Origin: Bradyrhizobium sp. CSA207 | Lineage (GTDB): Bacteria; Pseudomonadota; Alphaproteobacteria; Rhizobiales; Xanthobacteraceae | Reading direction: 5' to 3' | DNA: 64,000 bases | Assembly: GCF_029051685.1 (NCBI RefSeq) | Contig: NZ_JAACFT010000035.1 | Location: forward strand, 28,883-92,882 | Part shown: in pieces, positions 8,387 to 17,261 of the stretch | Numbering within the stretch: the first letter of the stretch is position 1 | Layout of the letters: each line of letters opens with the position of its first letter | Made by a program: the position numbers and the translations under genes | Notes under the pieces: model-generated | Told to the model about the DNA's origin: nothing | Database searches by the model: none | The model's input: the letters and a program-made list of their open reading frames with translations, nothing else

Positions 8387-8530
8387 CTCTCCTCGTGGTG
8401 AGGAGCGCGCCCTTGCGCGCGCCTAGCGGACGATACTTCGTATCGTCGCGAGAACCATGCAGGCCCCGCTCTCGATCCGGGCCTCGCCCTTCGAGACGCG
8501 TGCTGCGCACGCTCCTCAGGGTGAGGGGAG
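8387..8530. repeat. intergenic palindromic repeat, family A (copy 2)
   Basis: Same layout as the unit at 2406-2550: it opens CTCCTCGTGGTGAGGAGCGC, carries GAGAACCATG in the middle and closes with CTCCTCAGGGTGAGGGGAG. Together with the next repeat it fills the 349-base gap between the FecR and DUF2147 genes. Confidence 0.85.
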
Positions 8531-8550
8531 GAAGTGCGGTTGTGGCACCA

Positions 8551-8586
8551 AGAACGTGGATGCCCGGGACGAGCCCGGGCATGACG
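8551..8586. repeat. intergenic repeat, family B (half unit)
   Basis: AACGTGGATGCCCGGGACGA followed by GCCCGGGCATGACG forms a short hairpin, equivalent to one half of the family B repeat. It lies just downstream of the DUF2147 gene stop, so it may end its transcript. Confidence 0.75.
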
Positions 8587-8622
8587 TACGATCGTATGCG
8601 TCGCTATGTGACGCCCCCTGCG

Positions 8623-9393
8623 TCAGCTCACGCGCTTCCAGATCTGGCCGCCGCAGAACATGCCGCCGAAGGCGCAGCCCTGCACGCGCATCGCATTCGG
8701 CCCCTTCATCGCGATGGTCGAGTCGTAGTTGCGGCCGGAGTCGGGATCGTGGATGCGGCCGCTCCACTTCGAGCCCTCGGGCTTCATGTTGATCAGGATG
8801 CGCGCGTTGGTTTTCTCGGCGTAGCCGCAGAGATTGGCGCCGCACTGTTCGACGCGGACATTGCCCTTGTTCTCTTCGGTTGCCCACACGCCGAGCGGCG
8901 TGGTCGCGGCTGACGTAGGCGCGGCGGCAACCGGAGCAGGTGCGAGCGCGACTGGCTCAGGCGCAACAGCAGGCGCGACAACGGGCGCAGGCTGCGCCGG
9001 GGTATCGAAGCCGACGGCAGGGGCGGCGGCAACGGTCGCGGCCGGAACGGAGGGAGCAGCGACAGCGGCGGCCGGTGCCGTCGCCTGGACGGGGGCCTGC
9101 GGTACCGGCTGCTGCTGCACCGGAGCCGGCTGCGCGGTCGTGGTCGGAGCCGGCGTGGTGTCGTCATCGTCCTTGGAGCCGCCAAGGCCGTTGAGATTGA
9201 TGCTGTTCAGCTTGATCGGCTTGTTCGACAGGCCCGGCGCGACGATGGTGACGCAGTCGAGCGAGGCGCAGTTGCGCGGTGTCTCGATGCGAATGTGCTG
9301 GCCTTCGATCTGGAACGAGATCGCGTTGCCGGCATGTGCGACGGCGGTCGACGCAAGGAAGAATGCGGTGGTGGCGATGTAGAGCTTGTTCAT
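8623..9393 (-). CDS. exported DUF2147-domain protein
   Basis: A 256-residue protein. The ATG at 9393 is chosen because a GGAG site precedes it by about eight bases. The signal peptide spans residues 1-21 (ending ASTAVAHAG). A short beta domain with paired Cys follows (about 38-47). An Ala/Pro/Val-rich linker covers about 75-160. The C-terminal domain (TPLGVWATEENKGNVRVEQC onward) fits DUF2147, a calycin-like fold of unknown role, with four further Cys. It probably sits in the periplasm. No partner gene is evident. Confidence 0.8.
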   Translation of the reverse strand: MNKLYIATTAFFLASTAVAHAGNAISFQIEGQHIRIETPRNCASLDCVTIVAPGLSNKPIKLNSINLNGLGGSKDDDDTTPAPTTTAQPAPVQQQPVPQAPVQATAPAAAVAAPSVPAATVAAAPAVGFDTPAQPAPVVAPAVAPEPVALAPAPVAAAPTSAATTPLGVWATEENKGNVRVEQCGANLCGYAEKTNARILINMKPEGSKWSGRIHDPDSGRNYDSTIAMKGPNAMRVQGCAFGGMFCGGQIWKRVS

Positions 9394-9484
9394 GACAATC
9401 TCCAAAATTGCGTGGGTCCCGATGACCTGAGGTCGGTGAACGACTGAGCGTGGTTTGACCTTACGCTGGGTGGGGCTGGTGTTC

Positions 9485-9500
9485 TGTGATGAACATCACA
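9485..9500. promoter_or_regulatory. CRP/FNR-type palindrome TGTGA-N6-TCACA
   Basis: The sequence TGTGATGAACATCACA is a perfect TGTGA-N6-TCACA palindrome, the classical CRP-family half-site arrangement. It lies 92 bases upstream of the DUF2147 start and 135 bases beyond the stop of the 27-residue gene, so DUF2147 is the more likely target. The binding protein is inferred only from the motif. Confidence 0.5.
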
Positions 9501-9634
9501 ACGGGTCCGCCTTGCCGCGGCTGCTCTCTTTGCTTAGCTCAGGCAAGCACTGGACCTGCGTTGATCCGTGGCGCGCGAAGCCGATCACGGCCTCTGGGGA
9601 GTGGAATGGCGCAAGGTCGTTGGAAGCGCGTCGT

Positions 9635-9718
9635 TCAGATCATGCCGAGCACGATGGCGCCGACGAAGGCCATGGCGAGGTACGCGGTGATAACGCTCAG
9701 TCTTCCGACGAACGTCAT
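9635..9718 (-). CDS. 27-residue single-span membrane peptide
   Basis: A short frame, MTFVGRLSVITAYLAMAFVG then AIVLGMI, which is almost entirely one hydrophobic helix. The ATG at 9718 has GGGAG seven bases ahead. An in-frame ATG at 9775 would add 19 basic residues but its ribosome site is too far away. I recognise no function. A single-span peptide of this size may bind a larger membrane complex, which is an inference from form only. Confidence 0.5.
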   Translation of the reverse strand: MTFVGRLSVITAYLAMAFVGAIVLGMI

Positions 9719-9908
9719 GACGTTGCTCCCTGGGATCGTTCCCCGCTGTCGCGCTGCTTTGCGGGCAACGGTCATGGTTAACAGAAAGGCTCCTCCCAAA
9801 AAAGTCAGCCCCGCTGCCGTTCATTCCCGCGGCGACCCCGGCATGGTTAAGGAAGGCTGAAATCAACACGTTGAAGAGTCTTTAAGTAAATTCACCGAAC
9901 GTGCGCGC

Positions 9909-11099
9909 ATGACGCGCGGAGTTCGTTTGTATCTCGTCGGCTCCATCGTCCTTGTTTCGCTTGCGGGTTGCGGACGCGGCTTCTTCCAGGCCGAACGTGA
10001 ACCGTGGCGGGCCGAGGCGGAAGCCGCATGCCTGAAGTCGGGCGCGGTGAAGGAGAGCGCGGACATCGTCCGCATCGAGCCGATCTCCGGCCCCGGCATG
10101 TGCGGCGCAGAATTCCCGCTGAAAGTCGCCGCCATCGGCGAAGGCTCCTCGAGCTACGGCTTTGCCGACGAGGATTTGCGTCCGCCCGGAAGTATCGGTA
10201 ACCAGCCGCGCTGGCCGGTGACACAGCCGCGATCCGGCTACCCGCAACGTCAAAACTATCCCGAGAGCGCCGTGCGCCAGCCGTCGGGTTATGACTATGG
10301 CGCGTCATCCGGCCCGGTCTCGCTCAGCGCTCCCGGCGTGACGCCGCAGGAGGACGAGATCGACCTGCCACCCGAAGGCACCGATGCCGCGGGTGCGGCG
10401 CGCTACATGAATGCGCCGAGCTATCCGGCAAGGCCGCCGGGCCCGGCGCCTTACTCGCAAGCCCCCGCGCAACAACCGCCGCCGCGCCTCGGTCCTGTTC
10501 AGGGCAATGCGGTCACCGCCGTCGGCCCGGTCGCCGTGAAACCGGTCGCGACGCTGGCGTGTCCGATCGTGTCCGAACTCGACCGCTGGTTCGCCGACAC
10601 CGTGCAGCCGTCGGCGATGCGCTGGTTCGGCACCCGCGTCGTCGAGATCAAGCAGATCTCCGCCTATTCCTGCCGCGGCATGAACGGCAATTCGCATGCC
10701 CACATCTCAGAGCACGCCTTCGGAAACGCGCTCGATATCGCAGCCTTCGTGCTCGCCGACGGCCGCCGCGTCACCGTGAAGGACGGCTGGCGCGGCATGC
10801 CGGAAGAGCAGGGCTTTTTGCGCGACGTGCAGTCCGGGGCGTGCGCGCATTTCACCACCGTGCTGGCGCCGGGCTCCAACGTCTATCACTACGACCACAT
10901 CCACGTGGACCTGATGCGCCGCGCCAGCCGCCGCCTGATCTGCCAGCCGGCCGCCGTCTCCGGCGATGAGGTTGCCGGACGCGCGCAGCAGCGCAATCCT
11001 TACGCGAGTACGCGCGATCCTTATGTCACGGGATCACTCGGCCGCAAGAGCAGCAAGCGTGAGAAGATCAACGAGGAAGACGAGTTCGCGGACGATTAG
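9909..11099 (+). CDS. extensin-like lipoprotein with M15-type metallopeptidase signature
   Basis: A 396-residue lipoprotein. The lipobox LAGC places the acylated Cys at residue 21. After a short globular part, residues 90-200 form a Pro/Gly/Tyr-rich linker. The C-terminal domain (about 217-350) matches the extensin-like family: CPIVSELDRWFADTVQP and SEHAFGNALDIAAF. It keeps H269 and D276 plus H330 and H332 (DHIHVD), the zinc pattern of LAS/M15 peptidoglycan peptidases. A murein DD- or LD-endopeptidase role at the outer membrane is therefore likely. The C-terminal tail is charged and Ser/Lys-rich. Confidence 0.85.
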   Translation: MTRGVRLYLVGSIVLVSLAGCGRGFFQAEREPWRAEAEAACLKSGAVKESADIVRIEPISGPGMCGAEFPLKVAAIGEGSSSYGFADEDLRPPGSIGNQPRWPVTQPRSGYPQRQNYPESAVRQPSGYDYGASSGPVSLSAPGVTPQEDEIDLPPEGTDAAGAARYMNAPSYPARPPGPAPYSQAPAQQPPPRLGPVQGNAVTAVGPVAVKPVATLACPIVSELDRWFADTVQPSAMRWFGTRVVEIKQISAYSCRGMNGNSHAHISEHAFGNALDIAAFVLADGRRVTVKDGWRGMPEEQGFLRDVQSGACAHFTTVLAPGSNVYHYDHIHVDLMRRASRRLICQPAAVSGDEVAGRAQQRNPYASTRDPYVTGSLGRKSSKREKINEEDEFADD

Positions 11100-11473
11100 G
11101 CCTGGCGTCGTCGTTCTGCACGAGCGCTGTCCGATCTCGCTCGGCCGCATGAGGCAAGCGAAGCTCGCGGGCAAGATCGGCGAGACACGCCAGTTGATCA
11201 GTCGCAATTGCCATCAGGACACCGTGCGATTGCCCGCGCAAAGCTTGCCGAACGAGCCCTCACCGGCTGTCAGCTGTGAATTTGTTCTAGTGTGAGCCGC
11301 TTCACATCGCGTCACATCCTTAAGTGATAGTCAACTTCTTGTGCGACCCGAGAGGGGCCGCACATCGAGAGCCGCTCATGCGCGCGCATTCGGTGGATAT
11401 CCCGCCGCTCGGGACGGTTTTGGTCGGATCCCGGCTCGTCTTCTTGTCCCCGACTTCTGAATGGAGATCTCAG
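11100..11473. promoter_or_regulatory. 374-base leader of the haloperoxidase gene with CRP-like site
   Basis: No convincing gene in this gap. It holds a perfect TGTGA-N6-TCACA palindrome at 11291-11306 and a further TCACA copy at 11312-11316. AT content rises here relative to the neighbours. The palindrome is 168 bases before the haloperoxidase ATG, leaving room for a promoter and an untranslated leader. Confidence 0.5.
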
Positions 11474-13123
11474 ATGGCAGACCTAAGTAAGTTGCCCCAG
11501 CCTGCTGCTCCGTGCTTGCCCGCCGGCGTCACGGATCAGCATGGGAAGGATGCCTTTGTCGTGCGCTTCGGGACCGCAACCACTGAGGCGGTGGCCACCG
11601 GGAGCGTTTCTCAGAGTGCAAACACAGACCTGGCGAAATTTCCGGATGGTCTCGGTACCTATACCAAGGGACTGAAGCAGGATTCGGCCGGACTTCCTGA
11701 TCCCGCTACGTTTGATCAATTCCTGAAGGCATGCGGCATCAAGCCTGGTGGTCCTGTCGGCGATTTCGGGCACCCAAACATCGTGCTCGGAGGTCAGGCC
11801 AAGCTCAATGGGCCGCGCGGCGCCTTTGCCTTGCAACTCATCGGAAAGGACTCGCGCGGAATCGGCAGTCTAGTCGTTCCGGCGGCACCCGCGCTGGATT
11901 CGACCGAATATGCGATCGAACTGGTCGAACTCTACTGGGCTTCGCTCCTGCGGGACGTACCGTTCACCCAGTATGCAACAAATGCAACGGCGCAGGCAGC
12001 CGCTCTCGAACTGAGCGATCTGGTCGCTGCCTTTCCAGGCAAGTATGCCGGACCTCTTGACGGAGGGAATGTTACACCCGGGGTTCTCTTCCGCGGCGGC
12101 TTCAATGCGCATCCAAAGTACTTCGGAGGAGAGACCGTCGGTCCCTACATATCCCAGCTGTGCCTCTTGCCGACGTCTATCGGGCGCGTGCCGCTCGATC
12201 AGAAGATCAAGACATTTGTCGGCGGCAAAGACTTCATGACCAGCACGACGGACTGGAAGAACATCCAGAGCGGCATTTTGCCGTCTCAGGTCCTCTCGTT
12301 CGACGATCATCCGCGCTACGTTCGAAACGGACGCGACACGGCGGCGTACACACAGGTCGACGAACTGTATCAAGCCTACTTCATTGCGTATCTTGTGTGC
12401 TCGACCTTGGGCATTGGCCCAAACCCCACCAATCCGTACACCACGACATACAAGAAGAACGAAAAGCCGTTTGGCACCTTCGGGGGTCCCGACGTCACCG
12501 CGACCTTGGGCGCAGTGGCAAGAGCTGCCCTCAATGCGGTGTGGTATCAGAAGTGGGCCGTCCATCTTCGGCACCGGCCCGAGTCTGGCGGCGGCATCGT
12601 TCAACTGCTGAAGGACAATGTGCTGAATTCGACCGATAAGGCCAAGCTGACCAACTTCGATATCGTTCTCAAATCGGCCGCGCTCAATCTAAGCGCTGTT
12701 CGGAACGGGAACTATTTACTTTCGCAGGCTTTCCCGGAGGGCTCACCTACTCACCCGGCCTATCCGACCGGTCATGGAACGGTGGCCGGCGCATGCATCA
12801 CCGTGCTGAAATTCTTCCTCGATGGTGACGCAGGGATTGTCCATCCGGTCGTGCCGTCCCCTGATGGCTCGTATCTTGAGCCCTATGTTGGCCCCGGCAC
12901 GCTCACCATCAACGGAGAGTTGCACAAACTCGCCCATAACATTTCTTTCGGTCACGGCATTCATGCCGGAATTCACTGGCGAAGCGACACGGACTACTCG
13001 CTGTTGCTCGGTGAAGCGATAGCTATATCGTTCCTGGAAGATCAGATGTGGACATACCAGGAGCGGTTTGACGTCACCATCACCAAGATGAATGGTTCGA
13101 AGCACCACTTCAAGAACCACTAG
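11474..13123 (+). CDS. vanadium-dependent haloperoxidase-like protein
   Basis: A 549-residue all-alpha protein of the PAP2/haloperoxidase superfamily. The ATG at 11474 has GGAGA seven bases upstream; the open frame extends back to 11324. Vanadate-pocket residues match the algal bromoperoxidase layout: K360 and R368 (eight apart), H427, then T432-G433-H434, and H501 in AGIHWRSD. The second pocket arginine, expected about 60 residues after H434, is H494 here. No signal peptide is seen. Family enzymes oxidise halides with peroxide; the arginine change makes activity uncertain. Codon choice is less GC-biased than in neighbours, suggesting acquisition. Confidence 0.85.
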   Translation: MADLSKLPQPAAPCLPAGVTDQHGKDAFVVRFGTATTEAVATGSVSQSANTDLAKFPDGLGTYTKGLKQDSAGLPDPATFDQFLKACGIKPGGPVGDFGHPNIVLGGQAKLNGPRGAFALQLIGKDSRGIGSLVVPAAPALDSTEYAIELVELYWASLLRDVPFTQYATNATAQAAALELSDLVAAFPGKYAGPLDGGNVTPGVLFRGGFNAHPKYFGGETVGPYISQLCLLPTSIGRVPLDQKIKTFVGGKDFMTSTTDWKNIQSGILPSQVLSFDDHPRYVRNGRDTAAYTQVDELYQAYFIAYLVCSTLGIGPNPTNPYTTTYKKNEKPFGTFGGPDVTATLGAVARAALNAVWYQKWAVHLRHRPESGGGIVQLLKDNVLNSTDKAKLTNFDIVLKSAALNLSAVRNGNYLLSQAFPEGSPTHPAYPTGHGTVAGACITVLKFFLDGDAGIVHPVVPSPDGSYLEPYVGPGTLTINGELHKLAHNISFGHGIHAGIHWRSDTDYSLLLGEAIAISFLEDQMWTYQERFDVTITKMNGSKHHFKNH

Positions 13124-13142
13124 AAGGTCGGGCGCGAATGGC

Positions 13143-13188
13143 ATCATCCACCCGAATTCGGGTGGATGATCTTCGCCGCGAGGCGAAG
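13143..13188. terminator. bidirectional terminator hairpins between convergent genes
   Basis: A perfect 28-base palindrome at 13143-13170 (ATCATCCACCCGAA and its complement) is followed at once by a second hairpin, CTTCGCC-GCGA-GGCGAAG, at 13171-13188. It lies 19 bases after the haloperoxidase stop and before the converging tetR gene. There is no T-run, so it may block polymerase mainly by structure. Confidence 0.6.
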
Positions 13189-13277
13189 AAATGAGTTCGA
13201 AGACGAGTTCAGCCGCGGCCATGACGGCGTTGAGACGGCTGTGCGTGATACTGTGAGCGGCGCCTTTGATGCCGCGC

Positions 13278-13913
13278 TCACTTCCGGCGATAAGCCGCCA
13301 GGAACATCCGCGTTGCGCTGTCAACCACCTCGGCAATGCGTTCCTCCGACGGCGTGGGTGCCGCCTGGAACACGAAGGGCAGGAACAGTGAGGCCTTGGA
13401 CAATTCCATGAACTGCGAGGCCGCAAGGTCGCAATCGTCGATCTTGAGATCGCCGGCGGCCACATGGGCTTTGAGATATTCGGAGAGCCGATTGATGGTC
13501 TTGTCCAGCACGCGCAGATAATAGCGCCGGCCGACGTCGGGCATGCGCTCGGCGATCGCCATCACGGTGCGGATCGCCGATCCGCCGCCGGGCCGGCAGA
13601 GCAGATGGATGTAGGCCTGGCCGAAATCTCTCAGCGTGGTCTCGACATCGCGCGCGGGATCGAAATTGAACGCGACCTGACCGTGCTGGAGCGCCTCCTG
13701 CTCGAGGATGGCTTCGAACAGCGCGGATTTGTCCGCGAAGTAGACGTAGAGCGTGCCCTTGGAGACCGCGGCCGCGCGGGCGATCTCACCCATGCTGGCG
13801 CCGTCAAAGCCGAGATCCATGAACACCTTGCGGGCACCGTCCAGGATCTGGCGGCGTTTGGAGCTGTCTTCTTCGGAGACGGCATGCAAATGTTCGCGGT
13901 CGGCTGCAACCAT
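13278..13913 (-). CDS. TetR/AcrR-family repressor
   Basis: A 211-residue regulator. The DNA-binding domain spans about residues 20-68, with the helix-turn-helix MGEIARAAAVSKGTLYVYFA (41-60), a textbook TetR pattern. The C-terminal half is the ligand domain. It is divergent from emrAB, and a 23-base palindrome lies between the two starts, so it most likely represses both itself and the efflux operon until a toxic compound binds. Confidence 0.92.
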   Translation of the reverse strand: MVAADREHLHAVSEEDSSKRRQILDGARKVFMDLGFDGASMGEIARAAAVSKGTLYVYFADKSALFEAILEQEALQHGQVAFNFDPARDVETTLRDFGQAYIHLLCRPGGGSAIRTVMAIAERMPDVGRRYYLRVLDKTINRLSEYLKAHVAAGDLKIDDCDLAASQFMELSKASLFLPFVFQAAPTPSEERIAEVVDSATRMFLAAYRRK

Positions 13914-14012
13914 TGGTTTAGGGTCTCGAAAGGTTGTGGGGCGGTGTTTGGCACTTTGAAACGCAAATAAAGGATTCGGGCCAGTACGCTCCTCCCAGGG
14001 TTGATAATGTAT

Positions 14013-14035
14013 ATTGACCGAACCGTTCGGTCAAT
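14013..14035. promoter_or_regulatory. TetR operator palindrome
   Basis: ATTGACCGAAC-C-GTTCGGTCAAT is a perfect 11-base inverted repeat around one central base. It lies 100 bases before tetR and 75 before emrA. A TTGATA at 14001-14006 could be a -35 box overlapped by bound repressor. Size and symmetry fit TetR-family operators. Confidence 0.8.
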
Positions 14036-14109
14036 GATATTTGGGGTGAGCGAGAGGGAAGCCTGCGGCGGCTGGCCCCGGATCGTGTTTTTTTGTTGGG
14101 GAGGCCGTT

Positions 14110-15444
14110 ATGGCCACATCGAGAGATCAGGCTGCGCGCGCCCTTCGCCGGGAAGCGGTGGAGACGACGCCGGAGCAGGCCGGAGCTGAAGCCGGGACTG
14201 AAAAAGCCGCCGCGCTCGCCGAACAGTTGCGCTCCCATGTGGCCGAAGACGCCAACCGTCGCACCAGCGAGGTGGCGGAGAAGCCCGTGACCGACAAGCC
14301 GGCCCCGACCGCACCTGCCCCCGGTGCGCCTCCAGCTGCGGCAGGCGCGCCCAAATCCGGCAAACGCAAATTCGTCCTGATGGGCGTCGGCCTCCTGCTG
14401 GCGCTCGCGGCCGCGAGCTATGCCGGCTACTACACGCTGGTCGGCCGCTTCTACGTCTCCACCGACGACGCCTATGTCCGTGCCAACAACACCATGCTCG
14501 GCGCGCGCGTCGCCGGCCACATCTCCTCAATTCTCGCCGGCGACAACACGCTGGTGCGCGCCGGCGATATCATCCTGCGCATCGACGACGGCGACTACAA
14601 GATCGCTGTCGATGCCGCCGCGACCCGGATTGCGACCCAGCAGGCCACCATCGATCGCATCGGACGCCAGGTTGCCGCCCTCGACAGCCAGGTTGCACAG
14701 GCCAAGGCGCAGCTGGTCTCCGCGGAAGCCGGTCTCAAGCGCGCCGATCTTGACTACGAGCGCCAGCAGGCGCTGAACGCCAAGGGCTTTGCCTCGCGCG
14801 CCATTTTCGAGACCTCGGAAGCCGGGCGTGACCAGGGCGCCGCTGCGGTCAAGGCCGCGCAGGCCGCCTACGACGTCGCCGTCAGCAATGTCGACGTCGC
14901 CAAGGCGCAGCAGGCCGAAGCGCAGGCGCAGCTCGCCGAGTTCAAGACCACCCTCGCCAAGGCCGAACGTGACCTCAGTTTCACCGCGGTACGCGCGCCG
15001 GTCGACGGTACGTTCTCGAACCGCCTCGTCAGCGCCGGCGACTTCGTCGCGGTCGGCCAGCGTCTCGGCAACGTCGTGCCGCTCGACAGCGTCTATATCG
15101 ACGCCAACTTCAAGGAAACCCAGCTCAAGCGCATCCGACCCGGCCAGCCGGTGACGATCAAGGTCGATGCCTACGGCATGCGCAAATTCGCCGGCGTCGT
15201 CGACAGCATCGCAGCGGGCGCGGGCTCGGTGTTCACGCTGCTGCCGCCGGACAACGCTACCGGCAACTTCACCAAGATCGTGCAGCGCGTGCCGGTCCGC
15301 ATCCGCGTGCCCAAGGCTGTCGCCAAGCAGAACCTGCTCCGTGCCGGCATGTCGGTCTATGCGACCGTCGACACCAACAAGGGCGCGGCGGACGCCGACA
15401 GCGAGATCGATCTCGACGATCCCGCCACGATTCACCCGCAGTAG
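14110..15444 (+). CDS. emrA: HlyD/EmrA-family membrane fusion protein
   Basis: The periplasmic adaptor of a tripartite multidrug efflux pump, 444 residues. An 85-residue cytoplasmic, Ala/Pro-rich tail precedes one membrane span (about 88-108). The first lipoyl half contains STDDAYVRANNTMLGARVAG, the EmrA hallmark. A long Ala/Gln-rich coiled-coil hairpin covers about 175-285, then the second lipoyl half (FTAVRAPVDGTFSNRLVSAG) and beta-barrel. GGGGAGG lies five bases before the ATG. It pairs with the following emrB. No outer membrane TolC gene is in the window. Confidence 0.93.
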   Translation: MATSRDQAARALRREAVETTPEQAGAEAGTEKAAALAEQLRSHVAEDANRRTSEVAEKPVTDKPAPTAPAPGAPPAAAGAPKSGKRKFVLMGVGLLLALAAASYAGYYTLVGRFYVSTDDAYVRANNTMLGARVAGHISSILAGDNTLVRAGDIILRIDDGDYKIAVDAAATRIATQQATIDRIGRQVAALDSQVAQAKAQLVSAEAGLKRADLDYERQQALNAKGFASRAIFETSEAGRDQGAAAVKAAQAAYDVAVSNVDVAKAQQAEAQAQLAEFKTTLAKAERDLSFTAVRAPVDGTFSNRLVSAGDFVAVGQRLGNVVPLDSVYIDANFKETQLKRIRPGQPVTIKVDAYGMRKFAGVVDSIAAGAGSVFTLLPPDNATGNFTKIVQRVPVRIRVPKAVAKQNLLRAGMSVYATVDTNKGAADADSEIDLDDPATIHPQ

Positions 15445-15489
15445 GATTGGCTGCGATGATGCGCAGCTGCGCCATAGCCCCGAGCGACG

Positions 15490-15622
15490 CTGCGCTCCCT
15501 CTCCCGCTTGCGGGAGAGGGCAGGGGAGAGGGTGTCTCCGCTAGGGAGACTCCCCGAGAGGATAGAGCCCTCACCCGCCGCGCTCTTCGAGCGCGTCGAC
15601 CTCTCCTGCAAGCGGGAGAGGT
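15490..15622. repeat. inverted repeat, family C (copy 2), inside the emrA-emrB operon
   Basis: CCCTCTCCCGCTTGCGGGAG at the left and CTCTCCTGCAAGCGGGAGAG at the right are complementary arms; the left arm can also fold on itself. The repeat fills the 213-base gap between emrA and emrB. In an otherwise co-directional pair it could protect or end the upstream transcript. Confidence 0.85.
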
Positions 15623-15657
15623 AAGACGAACCTGCGGCTTGAGTGAGAGCTGACGCC

Positions 15658-17244
15658 ATGGCGAACGCCACGACTGCTTCACCTGCCATGATGGCGGCCC
15701 CGGCTTCGGAGCGCATCGCGCCTAAACGGCTGATCGCCTTCATCATCATGGTGTTCGGGATGTTCATGTCGATCCTGGACATCCAGATCGTCTCGGCGTC
15801 CTTGAGCGAAATCCAGGCCGGCCTGTCGGCCAGCTCCAGCGAAGTCTCCTGGGTCCAGACCGCCTATCTGATTGCCGAAGTCATCGCGATCCCACTGTCG
15901 GGCTTCCTGTCGCGCGCGTTCGGAACGCGGTTGCTGTTCGCGATCTCGGCGGCCGGCTTCACCATTTCGAGCCTGCTCTGCGGCTTTGCCACGACGATCG
16001 AGGAGATGATCCTGTGGCGCGCGCTCCAGGGATTTCTCGGCGCCGGCATGATCCCCACGGTGTTCGCCTCCGCCTATACCGTGTTCCCGCGCTCGAAATT
16101 CCACATCGTCGGTCCCATCATCGGCCTCGTCGCGACCTTGGCCCCGACCATCGGGCCGACCGTCGGCGGCTACATCACCGATCTGATGACGTGGAACTGG
16201 CTGTTCTTCATCAACGTCGTGCCCGGCATCGGCATCACCATCGGCGTGCTGGCGCTGGTCGATTTCGACGAGCCGCATTTCGAATTGCTCGACCGTTTCG
16301 ACTGGTGGGGCCTGATCTTCATGGCCGGCTTCCTCGGCACGCTGGAATATGTGCTGGAGGAAGGCCCGCAATATGAATGGATGCAGGATCCTTCGGTCGC
16401 GATCTGCGCCTGGATCTGCGCCATCTCGGCGATCGCTTTCTTTTGGCGCGTCTTCACGGCGGCCGAGCCGATCGTCAACCTGCGCACCTTCTCCAACCGC
16501 AATTTTGCGATCGGTTGCCTGCTCCAGTTCTGCATCGGCATTGGTCTCTACGGCCTGACCTACATCTATCCGCGCTATCTCGCCGAAGTGCGCGGTTACA
16601 GCGCGCTGATGATCGGCGAGACCATGTTCGTCTCCGGCATCACCATGTTCCTGGTCGCGCCGCTGGTCGGCCGGCTGATGGCGAAGTACGACATGCGCTA
16701 CATGATTGCCTTCGGGCTGATCGTGTTCGCACTCGGCTCCTACCAGATGACCTGGATCACGCGCGACTACGATTTCTATGAGCTGCTCATGCCGCAGATC
16801 CTGCGCGGCATCGGCATGATGTTCGCGATGGTGCCGACCAACAACATCGCGCTCGGCACGCTGGCGCCGGACCGGGTCAAGAACGCCTCGGGCCTGTTCA
16901 ACCTGATGCGCAATCTCGGCGGCGCGGTCGGGCTCGCCGTGATCAACACTGTGCTCAACGACCGCACCGACCTCCACATCACGCGTCTCCAGGAGCGCGT
17001 GACCTGGGGCAATGCGACCGCGACCGAAACCCTGAACATGTTCATGCAGAAGTTTCAGGGGCTCGGCGACGCCACGCTGATGGCGATGAAGCAGCTCAGC
17101 CAGATCGTGCACCGCCAGGCCGTGGTGATGAGCTTTGGCGATGCCTTCTTCATGCTGACGCTGTTCTATCTCGGCCTCAGTCTCACGGTCATGCTGCTGA
17201 AAAAGCCGGCTTCGCCGTTCGGCGCCAGCGGCGACGCGCACTAG
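15658..17244 (+). CDS. emrB: DHA2-family MFS multidrug exporter EmrB
   Basis: A 528-residue inner-membrane drug/proton antiporter with about 14 spans. The first span carries the conserved acidic motif MSILDIQIVSASL (D41), and the motif C region APTIGPTVGGYI is clear near residue 165. The ATG at 15658 is preferred; a GTG five codons upstream is possible. It follows emrA on the same strand, separated by a repeat, and would work with EmrA to move hydrophobic compounds across both membranes. Confidence 0.93.
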   Translation: MANATTASPAMMAAPASERIAPKRLIAFIIMVFGMFMSILDIQIVSASLSEIQAGLSASSSEVSWVQTAYLIAEVIAIPLSGFLSRAFGTRLLFAISAAGFTISSLLCGFATTIEEMILWRALQGFLGAGMIPTVFASAYTVFPRSKFHIVGPIIGLVATLAPTIGPTVGGYITDLMTWNWLFFINVVPGIGITIGVLALVDFDEPHFELLDRFDWWGLIFMAGFLGTLEYVLEEGPQYEWMQDPSVAICAWICAISAIAFFWRVFTAAEPIVNLRTFSNRNFAIGCLLQFCIGIGLYGLTYIYPRYLAEVRGYSALMIGETMFVSGITMFLVAPLVGRLMAKYDMRYMIAFGLIVFALGSYQMTWITRDYDFYELLMPQILRGIGMMFAMVPTNNIALGTLAPDRVKNASGLFNLMRNLGGAVGLAVINTVLNDRTDLHITRLQERVTWGNATATETLNMFMQKFQGLGDATLMAMKQLSQIVHRQAVVMSFGDAFFMLTLFYLGLSLTVMLLKKPASPFGASGDAH

Positions 17245-17261
17245 ACGGCCATATACCCAGT

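Noticed and set aside
15679..17241. Minus-strand open frame opposite emrB
   Set aside because: Its His/Asp/Arg/Gln-rich translation is typical of an antisense shadow, and EmrB is clear on the other strand.
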